NCBI GenBank assembly: GCA_004193285.1
Contig: SECP01000044.1
Span: forward strand, 1 to 64,000
Length of the DNA stretch: 64,000 nt
Direction: 5' to 3'
From: Myxococcales bacterium
GTDB lineage: Bacteria > Myxococcota_A > Polyangia > Polyangiales > Polyangiaceae
Under the pieces are notes generated by a model. That model did not search any database. It was given only the letters and a program-made list of their open reading frames with translations, and was not told where the DNA came from. The stretch's first letter is position 1; the number at the start of each line of letters is the position of its first letter. The position numbers were made by a program, and so were the translations under genes. This document shows, piece after piece, positions 53,345-62,066 of the stretch.

Positions 53345-55372
53345 CTACGGTAGCTTCTGCGAGTCAGGCCGCGCCGCGGCAGCCCCCGCTTCCTTCTGAG
53401 CTTCGTGCTCGGCCCAGAACGCGGCTGCGTCCGCCTGAGTCCAGGGGGCCAGCTCGAGCTCGCTGAGCGCTCGCAAGAGCTGAGCGGCGCTCGCGAAGCG
53501 GTCGTCGGGATTTTTCGCGAGGCAGCGCCACACGATGCGCTCGAGCTCCGGCGAGGTGTCTCCTACGCCGCGCCCGAGCAGTGGCGACGGCATGCGCGTG
53601 AGGTGGAGGGTGGCGATGGCGGCGTCGGTCTTGGCCGTGAAAGGCTCATGGCCGCTGAGCAGATAGTAGGCAACGCAGCCGAGCGCGTACAGATCCGCAC
53701 GTGGCCCCGATTGGGAGCTGGCGAACGCTTCCGGCGCCATGTAGCGCGGCGTGCCGAGCAGAGCGCCTTGCTTGGAGAGGCCCCGGGCTCCGCCGCGAGT
53801 GACGCGAACGAGGCCGAAATCCAGCACCTTGACGAAGTCGAAGAGGCCGCCGTGAACGCCGAGCATCAAGTTAGTCGGCTTCACGTCGCGGTGGACGAGA
53901 CCGAGGCCATGCGCCTCGGAGAGCGCGCCGCAAGCTTGGACGAGCAAGTGACGAACGCGAGCGGCAGGCTGCGCGCCGTGGCGCTGCACGAGCTCGTCCC
54001 AAGTGATGCCGTGGACGTACTCCATCGCGTAGTAGAAGTCGCCGCTTTGGGTGCGACCGTAGTCGAACACGACGACGGTGTTGGGGTGCCGGAGCTCGCT
54101 GGTGGTTTTGGCTTCGAGATCGAAGCGGTGCAGCTGCTCTGGCGAGGCTTGTTCCTGAGCGATGACCTTGATGGCGGTCCGGCGCCGCAGGAGCCGGTGC
54201 TGCGCTTCGAACACGCGGCCCATGCCGCCGCCGCCAATCTCTCGGAGCAGCGAATAGGGGCCGAGCGCCTCCAGAGCGTGGAAGCGCTGCCGCGATTTGC
54301 GCAGCGAGCTGCCGAGCCCGATCAGCACCGCCACGAGCAGCGTTCCCACGCCGCCGAGCGCGAGGTGGCTCCCGGCGGAGGCGAAGAAGGAGGGGGCCGC
54401 GCGCGACGTGATCATGGCCCAGTTTCGGCCCGCGAAGCGTATTTCTTCCTCGAATTGGAAGCGCTCGGCGGCGCTGGAGCTCGGACCGAGAGCGCCGAAC
54501 AAGAGCGCTTCCGACGCGGGGAGCTCGCGATCGCGATCGACGAGCGCGACGGTGGTTTGCTGCAGGTGAGTGCCGGAGAGCGCGCTGCTCATCAGCGGAG
54601 CGAGGCGGTACAGGGCCACCGCGAAGCCGACGACCTGCCGCTGCCGCTCGGCTTCGGTCGGTGGGACCCCCGCGCCGGTGAAGAGCGGATGGTAGACGGC
54701 GACCGAGTAGGTGCCCTCGGGGTCCTCCACGAGGCGAAACTTACCGGTGACGAGCGGGGTGCCGGCGCGCGTGGCCGCTGCAATCTGCTCGCGACGAAGT
54801 GGATCGAACGTGATGTCCAGCCCGTGCAGCTGAGCTTGGTACGGGGCCAGGCGGGTGAGCACCACGTGACGCTCGCGCAGCGGGGACCGCTCCATCCGAA
54901 GCGGAAGAGAGCGGGAGGGCTCCTGAAACGAGAAGGGCCGGCCGAGGCGGCTGCTCACGCGGCGCTCGAAGTCTTCGCGGTGCTCACCGCGAACGACGTC
55001 GAACAGCTCGAGCGCGGCGAGGCTCGGGTAGCGCGACAAGAGCTGCTGGGCGAACAGCTCGAAGCGGCGCTGATCGACGTCCGGCAAGGCGCAGCCCAGC
55101 GCGTGGATGCCGTAGAGCGCTTCCAGCGGGGCCCTGAAGCTCTGCGCCACGTGCTCGGCGGCGGCCGTCGACCGCTCTCGAAAGTCCCGTTGCGCGGCGT
55201 CGCGGGCGCGGCTGGCAGCGAGCCCGGCCCACGCCGCCGTGCCGGTAAAGCCGAGGAGCAAGCTCAACCACACCGCGCGGTTGCCCAGGCTCTCGCGCAG
55301 GAACGCGCGCGTCGAGTCGAAGCGCGAGGGCGCGCGGGCGGCCGAGATGGCGACTTGCTCCACCGATTCCAA
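53345..55372 (-). CDS. Membrane Ser/Thr protein kinase with periplasmic CHASE sensor domain
   Basis: The 675-residue protein has a TM helix at about 32-52 (AVWLSLLLGFTGTAAWAGLA). A periplasmic CHASE domain follows (about 60-310), with ALYGIHALG, FELFAQQLLSRYPSLAALEL, RMERSPLRERHVVLTRLAPY and TYSVAVYHPLFTG. A second TM helix is near 332-355. A complete kinase domain follows: IGGGGMGRVFEAQ, TAIKVIAQEQ, HRDVKPTNLML (about 490), DFGLV, GTPRYMAPE. CHASE domains usually sense small ligands for histidine kinases and cyclases; attachment to a Ser/Thr kinase is unusual. It diverges from a GAF histidine kinase across 69 bp, so the two may act in one pathway. Confidence 0.88.
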   Translation of the reverse strand: MESVEQVAISAARAPSRFDSTRAFLRESLGNRAVWLSLLLGFTGTAAWAGLAASRARDAAQRDFRERSTAAAEHVAQSFRAPLEALYGIHALGCALPDVDQRRFELFAQQLLSRYPSLAALELFDVVRGEHREDFERRVSSRLGRPFSFQEPSRSLPLRMERSPLRERHVVLTRLAPYQAQLHGLDITFDPLRREQIAAATRAGTPLVTGKFRLVEDPEGTYSVAVYHPLFTGAGVPPTEAERQRQVVGFAVALYRLAPLMSSALSGTHLQQTTVALVDRDRELPASEALLFGALGPSSSAAERFQFEEEIRFAGRNWAMITSRAAPSFFASAGSHLALGGVGTLLVAVLIGLGSSLRKSRQRFHALEALGPYSLLREIGGGGMGRVFEAQHRLLRRRTAIKVIAQEQASPEQLHRFDLEAKTTSELRHPNTVVVFDYGRTQSGDFYYAMEYVHGITWDELVQRHGAQPAARVRHLLVQACGALSEAHGLGLVHRDVKPTNLMLGVHGGLFDFVKVLDFGLVRVTRGGARGLSKQGALLGTPRYMAPEAFASSQSGPRADLYALGCVAYYLLSGHEPFTAKTDAAIATLHLTRMPSPLLGRGVGDTSPELERIVWRCLAKNPDDRFASAAQLLRALSELELAPWTQADAAAFWAEHEAQKEAGAAAARPDSQKLP

Positions 55373-55441
55373 AGCAGGCGATTTTACCCGAGGCCCGCGA
55401 ACTCGGAAATCGCTTCTTCAACCTGTAGTAAGGTGGCGGGG

Positions 55442-56683
55442 GTGACAGAGGGAAGGACCACCAGCTCGCTCTTCGAAGCCACGCGGCTCGGGTTATCACG
55501 CCTGGCCTTGAACGACGCGGATGGTCTCAGCCGCGCCCTGGAGCGCGCCTGTCAGAGCAGCGCGGAGGCGCTCGGCGTGGAGCGCGTGGGGGTCTGGTTC
55601 ATCGCCACCAGCGGCGACGAGCTCCGCTGCGCGGCTCTCTACGAGCTCTCCAAACAGCAAAGCTCGTCCGGCGCGGTGCTTTCGCTGGCGCAGCTACCGG
55701 GCTACCTGCAGGCGCTGGAGGCGCACCGGGTGATGCAAACTGCGGGCGCCGGTGACGCGAGCCAGAGCGAGTCGCTTCGGCAGGCGTACTTGGCCCCGCT
55801 GGACATACGGGCCACGCTGGAGGCGCCGGTGTTTCGGCTCGGTGAGGTCGTCGGCGTGGTGCGGCACGAGCACACTGGCTCGCCTCGGGAGTGGTCCTCG
55901 CGGGACCGGCACTTCGTGGCGGCGGTGGCGGACTTGGTGGCGGTGCTGCTCGAGCAAGCGACGCGGCTGGACGTGGAGGCCGCGCTGCGCGCTCAGCGCG
56001 AGCGGCTGGTCAAGGCGGAGAAGATGGAGGCGCTGACTCGGATGAGCGCGGGGGTGGCGCACGACTTCAACAACGTGCTCACCGCCATGCTCCTGCGGCT
56101 GGACTCGCTGCGTATCGAGCGGCCGCAAGACGCGGACCTGCTCCAGGTGCTGGGCGAGGTCACGGAGGCCGGTGAGCGAGGCGCGCGCCTGGTGCAGCAG
56201 CTGCTGACCTTCGCCAGAGCCAAGACGCCGGTGCCGCGGCCCGTGGATTTGTCGCGCACCCTGCGTGACCTGGAGCCGATGCTGCTCACGTTGACGCATG
56301 GGCACGCCAGCCTGCGCATCGAACGGCCGACAGTGCCCGCCCTGGTGAGCGCGGACCCTTCCCAGCTGGAGCAAGTGATCATGAACTTGGTCATCAACGC
56401 GCGCGACGCCAGCCGCAGCAAGCACGCCGGGCTGGAGGTGCTGGTCCGCCTTTGGCTCGAGCCGGACACCGCCTGCCTCACGGTGGTGGATCGCGGCGCC
56501 GGCATGGACGCCACGACCCGCGACCAGATCTTCGAGCCATTCTTCAGCACCAAGCAGAGCGGCTCGGGTCTAGGCCTGTCGACGGTGTACAGCATCGTGC
56601 AGCAGGCGGGCGGCGCCGTAACGGTCGAAAGCAGCGAGGGAAAGGGGTCCACGTTCTCGGTGCGCTTGCCTCGCATCCAGTGA
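55442..56683 (+). CDS. GAF-domain sensor histidine kinase (soluble)
   Basis: The GTG at 55442 has an AAGGTGG ribosome site 6 nt upstream and is preferred over the GTG at 55433. The much longer in-frame opening crosses the divergent CHASE kinase gene and is an artefact. The 413-residue protein has a GAF domain (about 15-165: LERACQSSAEALGVERVGVWF; DIRATLEAPVFRLGEVVGVVRHEHTG; FVAAVADLVAVLLEQ). The HisKA domain has His207 in VAHDFNNVLTAML. The HATPase has the N box (LVINARDA), G1 (VVDRGAGMD) and G2 (GSGLGLSTVY). The HDFNN form is typical of PAS/GAF hybrid kinases. There is no membrane helix and no receiver domain, and a response regulator is not adjacent. Confidence 0.9.
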   Translation: MTEGRTTSSLFEATRLGLSRLALNDADGLSRALERACQSSAEALGVERVGVWFIATSGDELRCAALYELSKQQSSSGAVLSLAQLPGYLQALEAHRVMQTAGAGDASQSESLRQAYLAPLDIRATLEAPVFRLGEVVGVVRHEHTGSPREWSSRDRHFVAAVADLVAVLLEQATRLDVEAALRAQRERLVKAEKMEALTRMSAGVAHDFNNVLTAMLLRLDSLRIERPQDADLLQVLGEVTEAGERGARLVQQLLTFARAKTPVPRPVDLSRTLRDLEPMLLTLTHGHASLRIERPTVPALVSADPSQLEQVIMNLVINARDASRSKHAGLEVLVRLWLEPDTACLTVVDRGAGMDATTRDQIFEPFFSTKQSGSGLGLSTVYSIVQQAGGAVTVESSEGKGSTFSVRLPRIQ

Positions 56684-56701
56684 TAAGAATGCGAGGCCGT
56701 A

Positions 56702-59236
56702 ATGATCAGAAGCACCGCCGCCTTCAGCCTCGGGCTCGCGTTCGCCCTCTCGCTCGCCTCCCCGGCGCGGGCGCAGTTTCCGACGGACCAGCCGACACGG
56801 CTGCCGGCGTTCGGAAAGAACGCGGTCAGTAACGACGATTCGAGCGCGCTGGTTCAAAACCCCGCCAACATCGCGTTCCTCCCCGCCAGCGAGCTGCGCT
56901 GGTCCAGCGTTTACTTGAATGAAGGCTCGCGCGCGGCTTGGCAGGGCCACGCGCTCGGCTTCGCGTTTCCCATCCCGTTCTTGAACGCATCCACCGGTTT
57001 GCGGGTGGACCTCATGGCGCCGCCCACCGGCGGGCCCGGCACGCTCTTCCGGAGCAGCGGCGTGTACCAGTGGATCACCTGGGGCCTCGCGATCAAAGCG
57101 AGCGACAGCTTCGGCCTCGGCATGTCCCTCCAGCGCTCGTACTCGGACATGCGCGAGGCGCACGGCCTGTTCGGCTGGTCCGTAGGCTTGACCAGCCGGC
57201 CTTCGGATTACTTCGGCATGGCGTTCGTCGCCCACGACATCAACGGGCCGAAGAACGACAGCGGCGGCGTGCTGAACCGCAGCTTCGACCTAGCACTCGC
57301 GGTGCGCCCGCTGCGCAGCCGCGCGCTGGAGGTGGGGCTATCGGGGAAAATTATCGACGCGCCGGACGCTTATTGGTCGCCCAGCGCCACCCTGGGGCTG
57401 GACATTCCGGAGCTGGGCCGGCTCCGCGGCAGCTTCGGCGTGGTGGATCCAGACGACGGCATCTCCAAGAGCGAGTGGCTCGCCAGCGCGAGCATGTCGT
57501 TTTATCTCAACGGCACCGCTGGCTCGATGGAGCTCGGCGCGGGGAGCATCTTCGGCGGCGCGCTCGGCCGTAACGTGAGCGGCAAAGCCCACGAGAATTT
57601 GACGACCGAGTTCGCCTTCAAAGGCTACCGCGAGCCGTCCGGCACCTCCACCCCCGGCTACGCGCTTCGTATTCGGCTGGAGAGCACGCCGAGCGTGCGC
57701 GAGCACACCGCGCTGCTCCGTCACCTCTGGCAAGTCGCGGAAGAAGAGGACTCGGTGAGCGCGGTCGTGCTGGAGCTGCGCACGGCGCCCGGCAGCTCCA
57801 TCGCCCATGTGCAAGAGCTGCGTGACGCGGTGTACCTACTGCGCCAAGCCGGAAAAAAGGTGCTCTGCCATCTGGAGGATGCGGACGGCGCCTCCCTTTA
57901 TCTGTGCTCGGCGGCGGATCGCATCTTGATCAACCCCGCCGGCGGCCTTCGCTTCGCGGGTCTGCGCGCACGTTATTTTTACTACGCCGGCTTGCTGGAA
58001 AAGCTCGGCATCAAGGCGGATTTCGTGCGCATCGGCGCGCACAAGAGCGCGCCAGAGGCGTTCACCCGTACCGGCGCTTCGGACACCGCGCGCGACGACA
58101 AGATCGACCTGCTGCAGCAGCACGAGAAGCAGCTCACTCTCGGCATCGCCCACGGGCGGAAGCTGACCGCGCAGCAGGTGCGTGAGCGCATCGCCAAGGG
58201 GCCGTTCGTCTCCATCGAGGCGAAGACGGCAGGCTTCGTGGACGGCTACGCCTTCGACGACGAGCTGGAGTCGCAGGCTTCGCTGCTCGTCGGGCACCCG
58301 GTGCGGCTCATCGACGACAAGCGCGGCCCCATCGCGGACCGCTTCAACGGCGCGACCCCCGGCATCGCCATCGTCTACGTGGACGGCGACATGGTCGACG
58401 GCCGCAGCCAAACCATCCCGTTTTTGGGGATGAAGCTCGCCGGCTCCTACACCATTGCGGAGTCGATCAAGAAGGCGCGCGAAAATCCGCTCGTGGGCGC
58501 GGTCGTGCTCCGCGTGGAGACCGGCGGCGGCTCCGCCATGGCCGCGGACGTCATTTGGCGCGAGCTGGAGCGAACCACGAAGGTGAAGCCCGTCATCGTG
58601 AGTATGGGCAGCGCGGCCGCGAGCGGCGGCTACTACATCTCCTCGCCCGCGACGCGCGTGTTCGCCAATCCGCTCACGATCACCGGCAGCATCGGCATCT
58701 TCTACGGCAAGGCGGACGTGTCCGAGCTGCTGCGAAAGCTGGGCGTGAGCGTAGAGGTGTACAAAACGGCGCCCCGCGCCGACGCGGAGTCCATCTTCCG
58801 GCCCTTCACGGACGAAGAGAAGGTGGAGCTGAAGCGCAAGGTCTGGCAGTTCTACGATGTCTTTCTGCAGCGCGTGGCCGATGGTCGGAAGCTCACCAAA
58901 GAGCAGGTGGACGCCGTTGGCCAGGGCCGTGTGTGGACCGGCGAGCAAGCCCTCCAGCACAAGCTGGTGGACGAGCTGGGCGGCCTCCGCCAAGCGCTCG
59001 CGGCCGCGCGCACCATGGCCGGTTTACCGGACCACGCGCCGATCCAAGAGCTGCCCCCTCCGGACACCTCGCTCATCGGTCGCATCCTCGGCATCGAGGG
59101 CGTCAGCGAAAACCTGCCTTCCCACTTGCAGGTGCTGCCGCCGGGCATGATGGACCTGGTGCGTGCGCTCGGCCCCTTCATCTTTCACCCTGCGGACAAG
59201 CCCCTCGCGCGCATGGAGCTGACTCGCGTTGAGTGA
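56702..59236 (+). CDS. SppA-type signal peptide peptidase fused to an N-terminal predicted outer-membrane barrel
   Basis: The 844-residue protein has a signal peptide ending PARAQ. A 300-residue beta-rich region follows (SSVYLNEGSRAAWQGHALGF; WGLAIKASDSFGLGMSLQRSY; SFDLALAVRPLRSRALEVG), resembling an outer-membrane barrel or channel. Two SppA-type S49 domains then follow. The first has the catalytic lysine in IGAHKSAPEAFTR (Lys448), the second the catalytic Ser641 in MGSAAASGGYYIS. The 193-residue spacing matches the Lys/Ser pair of long SppA. Both catalytic residues are present, so it is probably active in the periplasm. The barrel fusion would place the peptidase at the outer membrane. It overlaps the next gene by 8 nt. 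Confidence 0.85.
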   Translation: MIRSTAAFSLGLAFALSLASPARAQFPTDQPTRLPAFGKNAVSNDDSSALVQNPANIAFLPASELRWSSVYLNEGSRAAWQGHALGFAFPIPFLNASTGLRVDLMAPPTGGPGTLFRSSGVYQWITWGLAIKASDSFGLGMSLQRSYSDMREAHGLFGWSVGLTSRPSDYFGMAFVAHDINGPKNDSGGVLNRSFDLALAVRPLRSRALEVGLSGKIIDAPDAYWSPSATLGLDIPELGRLRGSFGVVDPDDGISKSEWLASASMSFYLNGTAGSMELGAGSIFGGALGRNVSGKAHENLTTEFAFKGYREPSGTSTPGYALRIRLESTPSVREHTALLRHLWQVAEEEDSVSAVVLELRTAPGSSIAHVQELRDAVYLLRQAGKKVLCHLEDADGASLYLCSAADRILINPAGGLRFAGLRARYFYYAGLLEKLGIKADFVRIGAHKSAPEAFTRTGASDTARDDKIDLLQQHEKQLTLGIAHGRKLTAQQVRERIAKGPFVSIEAKTAGFVDGYAFDDELESQASLLVGHPVRLIDDKRGPIADRFNGATPGIAIVYVDGDMVDGRSQTIPFLGMKLAGSYTIAESIKKARENPLVGAVVLRVETGGGSAMAADVIWRELERTTKVKPVIVSMGSAAASGGYYISSPATRVFANPLTITGSIGIFYGKADVSELLRKLGVSVEVYKTAPRADAESIFRPFTDEEKVELKRKVWQFYDVFLQRVADGRKLTKEQVDAVGQGRVWTGEQALQHKLVDELGGLRQALAAARTMAGLPDHAPIQELPPPDTSLIGRILGIEGVSENLPSHLQVLPPGMMDLVRALGPFIFHPADKPLARMELTRVE

Positions 59237-60137
59237 CCTCCCCACGCTAGAAGCACAAGGCGCGCGCATCGATCTCCTCGGTCACCCGCTGCTCGCGCAG
59301 CTGGAGCTGCGAACGAGCGCGGAGCGGCTGGCCCTGCTCGGGGATTGGTCCGCCTTGTTCCGGTTGTTCGCCGGCGAAGCCGAGCTGAGCGCCGGTCGCC
59401 TGACCGTAGCCGGCGAGCCGGTGCCGCGCGGCGTGGAGCAGGGCAAGGTCGGCTTGATGCGGCTGGATCCCCAGCTGCCGGAGGCCTGGAGCGCCGAGCA
59501 GCTCCTCGCCACCAGCGCCGAGCTGTGCGGCCTGCCTGCCAAATCCGCCGCAAAGAACGCGTTTCAGGTGTTGGAACGGCTCGGCTTGGCGGAGCTGGCA
59601 CCGCGCCGCATCGCGCACCTGCAGCTCGCCGAGCGCCGCGCGGTCCTCGTCGCACACGCGGTGCTGACGGACCCAGTCGTGCTCTGCCTGGAGGAGCCGC
59701 TCGCCGCGCTCGACACCCAAGGCGAGCTCGCCGTGGTCGCGGTCATCGAGCGCGCCAGCGCGGGCCGGCGCTTGCTCATCGCGGTGGGGGACCCGGGCGG
59801 CAGCGCGGCCACGCGGCGCCTCGTCCAGAGCTGCACTGAGCGCTTCGGCCTGGCCGCCGGCGTCGCCGTCCCCATCTCCGCAGAAACCTCCGCCCTCGCG
59901 CGGGTCACGGCCACCATCTGCAAGAACCACCAAGCCTTCGCGGCCGCTCTCGCCGCTCGCGGCCTCACTGCCCACCCCACCCACGAGGCCGGAGTGCTCG
60001 GCAGCCTCACCTCGCCTCTCGCCGGCCCCTGCTGGCGCTATTTGGTAGAGCTGCCGAGCGAAAGCACCGCGCCGATCTTGGACGCGGCCCTCGAGGCAGA
60101 CGCTGGCCTCGTGGAGCTCATCCCGCTCTTCTCGTAG
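59229..60137 (+). CDS. Degenerate ABC-type ATPase-like protein
   Basis: The 302-residue protein starts at a TTG that overlaps the SppA stop by 8 nt. It has the outline of an ABC ATPase, but the Walker A loop is lost (LALLGDWSALFRLFAGE where GxxGxGKST is expected). The Walker B region is recognisable (PVVLCLEEPLAALD, about 148-161). The signature is weak (LQLAERRAVLVAHAVL in place of LSGGQxQRxxxARAL), and an H-loop is not evident. It probably does not hydrolyse ATP and may be a regulatory or scaffold remnant. No permease partner lies next to it. The assignment is by pattern and is moderate. Confidence 0.65.
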   Translation: MSDLPTLEAQGARIDLLGHPLLAQLELRTSAERLALLGDWSALFRLFAGEAELSAGRLTVAGEPVPRGVEQGKVGLMRLDPQLPEAWSAEQLLATSAELCGLPAKSAAKNAFQVLERLGLAELAPRRIAHLQLAERRAVLVAHAVLTDPVVLCLEEPLAALDTQGELAVVAVIERASAGRRLLIAVGDPGGSAATRRLVQSCTERFGLAAGVAVPISAETSALARVTATICKNHQAFAAALAARGLTAHPTHEAGVLGSLTSPLAGPCWRYLVELPSESTAPILDAALEADAGLVELIPLFS

Positions 60138-60251
60138 CTCCCTGCGCCTCCGCTGCGCCGCAGTGTAAGCCTTTGTATTCGCCGGGCTTTCGGAGGCATT
60201 CTCAAAGCGAGCCTTCAGAAACGAATGAGACGGCCGTCCTAGCAGAGCGCA

Positions 60252-61109
60252 GTGTCTACGATCATTGGGCTCATCGTCGTGTTCGGCTCGGTGCTTGGCG
60301 GCTTCGCCATGTCCGGTGGTGCCTTCGGCATCTTGATTCAGCCGAACGAGCTTATCGTGATCGGGGGCGCCACCGTCGGCACGGTCGTGATTTCGGCGCC
60401 GGGCAAGGTGCTGAGCCGTGTCATGGCGGCGTTCAAGAAGGGCTTCGGCAGCAGCGCTCCGGTCAAGCAGGATTACATGGACCTGCTGAAGCTGCTGTAT
60501 CAAATTCTGGCGCTGATTCGACGCGAAGGCGTGCTCGCGCTCGAGCCGCACGTCAGCGACCGCAACGCGAGCTCGCTGTTCAGCTCGTACCCCAAGGTGA
60601 TGCACCGCCACCACGCCGCCGACTTCTTGGTCGACGGCTTGAAGCAGTTGGTGGACGGCTGCTCCGCGGAGGAGCTCTCCTTGCTGTTCGACGCGGAGCT
60701 CGAGACCCACCACGACGAAGCGCACCAACCCGTCGGGTTGATCCGCACGGCTGGCGACGCGCTGCCGGGCCTCGGCATCGTGGCCGCCGTGCTCGGCATC
60801 ATCATCACCATGGGCCATTTGGACGGTGGCCCCGAGGTGATCGGTCACCACGTCGCAGCCGCGCTCGTCGGCACGTTTTTGGGCATTTTGCTATGCTACG
60901 GCATGGTCGCCCCCATCGCGACCAGCATCGAGATTCAAGGCAACGCCGAGAGCCGCTTCATGCTCTGCATCAAAGAGGCGGTCGTGGCGGCCGCTCGCGG
61001 GGTCAACCCGCAAATCGCCATCGAGTTCGCGCGCCGCAGCATCTTCTCGGACGAGCGCCCCACGGGGCCGGAGCTCGAGAAGGCTTTCGCGGAGCTGAAA
61101 GGTAAGTAA
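60252..61109 (+). CDS. motA: MotA-family proton-channel stator protein
   Basis: The 285-residue protein starts at a GTG (VSTIIGLIVVFGSVLGGFAM) and has four membrane helices. The conserved MotA features are present: a cytoplasmic loop with charged residues between helices 2 and 3, then PVGLIRTAGDALPGLGIVAAVLGIIITMG with the key prolines of helix 3, then HVAAALVGTFLGILLCYGMVAPIA in helix 4. It forms a 5:2 stator with MotB that uses ion flow. It may drive a flagellar or another rotary machine such as gliding; no flagellar gene lies in the window. motB overlaps its stop (TAATGG). Confidence 0.93.
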   Translation: MSTIIGLIVVFGSVLGGFAMSGGAFGILIQPNELIVIGGATVGTVVISAPGKVLSRVMAAFKKGFGSSAPVKQDYMDLLKLLYQILALIRREGVLALEPHVSDRNASSLFSSYPKVMHRHHAADFLVDGLKQLVDGCSAEELSLLFDAELETHHDEAHQPVGLIRTAGDALPGLGIVAAVLGIIITMGHLDGGPEVIGHHVAAALVGTFLGILLCYGMVAPIATSIEIQGNAESRFMLCIKEAVVAAARGVNPQIAIEFARRSIFSDERPTGPELEKAFAELKGK

Positions 61110-62023
61110 TGGCGGGCGGCGCAGCTCCGAGCGGTGGTGGCGCGCGCGTCATCATCATCAAGAAAAAGGCCAAGGGCCACGGCGGTCACCACGGCGGCGC
61201 CTGGAAGGTAGCGTACGCGGACTTCGTGACCGCGATGATGGCATTCTTCATGGTCATGTGGCTGCTCGCGCAGACGGATCAGCAGACGCGGCAGCAGCTC
61301 TCCGACTACTTCCGCACCGGCGTCTTCTCTGGCGCGCCGTCCGTGCTCAACGGCGGCAGCGGCATCCAGAACAAAGGCTACTTCGACGTCGTGGGCCAGT
61401 CCGCGATTCAGCCGGAGAGCGCGCAGTTCGAGCGCATCGCGGCGGCCGTGCGCGCTGCGATGCAGCGTGAGCTGACCGAAGATCCGGCGATGAAGCGCCT
61501 GGCCCAGCAACTCAAGGTGAGCGTCACCGAAGAGGGCTTGCTCATTCAGATTTTGGACGGCTCCGGCGACGACCTTTTGTTCGACCGCTCTTCCTCGGAT
61601 CTGAAGCCTCGCCTCGACCAGCTTTTGGCCGTGATTGCGCCCATTCTGGGCCGGCTCGACAACAAGATTCAGGTGCACGGCCACACCGACGCCAAGCCGT
61701 TTCCGGCTGGCTCCACGCGCTCCAATTGGCAGCTCTCCTTCGAGCGCGCGGACGCAGCGCGCCTGGTGCTCGAGAAGAACGGCTTGAAGAAGGGCCAAAT
61801 CGGCGGCGTCTTCGCGCACGGCTCGTCTGCGCTTTACAACGCCAAAGAGCCGTACGCGCCCGAGAACCGCCGCCTCGCGATCCTCGCGGTGCGCAAGGGT
61901 CTCGAAACTTACGCCTCTCAAGGCATGAGCCCGAAGCCGCAGCCAGCGCCGACGAAGCCCGCTCCGCCCGCCAAGTCACCGACGGCCAAGCACGCCGAAG
62001 AGAGCGAAGACGCGCCGAACTGA
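61109..62023 (+). CDS. motB: MotB-family stator protein with OmpA peptidoglycan-binding domain
   Basis: The 304-residue protein has a Gly/His-rich cytosolic N-terminus, then one membrane helix with the ion-carrying Asp38 in WKVAYADFVTAMMAFFMVM. A plug segment follows, then an OmpA-type domain (about 195-275: KIQVHGHTDAKPF; RADAARLVLEKNG; PENRRLAILAVRKG) that anchors it to peptidoglycan. A Pro/Ala/Lys-rich tail ends the protein. It partners the overlapping motA. Confidence 0.93.
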   Translation: MAGGAAPSGGGARVIIIKKKAKGHGGHHGGAWKVAYADFVTAMMAFFMVMWLLAQTDQQTRQQLSDYFRTGVFSGAPSVLNGGSGIQNKGYFDVVGQSAIQPESAQFERIAAAVRAAMQRELTEDPAMKRLAQQLKVSVTEEGLLIQILDGSGDDLLFDRSSSDLKPRLDQLLAVIAPILGRLDNKIQVHGHTDAKPFPAGSTRSNWQLSFERADAARLVLEKNGLKKGQIGGVFAHGSSALYNAKEPYAPENRRLAILAVRKGLETYASQGMSPKPQPAPTKPAPPAKSPTAKHAEESEDAPN

Positions 62024-62066
62024 GGTGACGTCACTGCCGCTCCGATGGCGCCGCGCGCGAGGCGCT

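Noticed and set aside
53405-55441. Long plus-strand opening of more than 600 codons ahead of the GAF kinase
   Set aside because: It is antisense to the clear CHASE-kinase gene; the kinase frame simply lacks stops in GC-rich DNA. The real start is the GTG at 55442.
62025-62034. GTGACGTCAC palindrome after motB
   Set aside because: It overlaps the stop region and has no second site or known regulator link.
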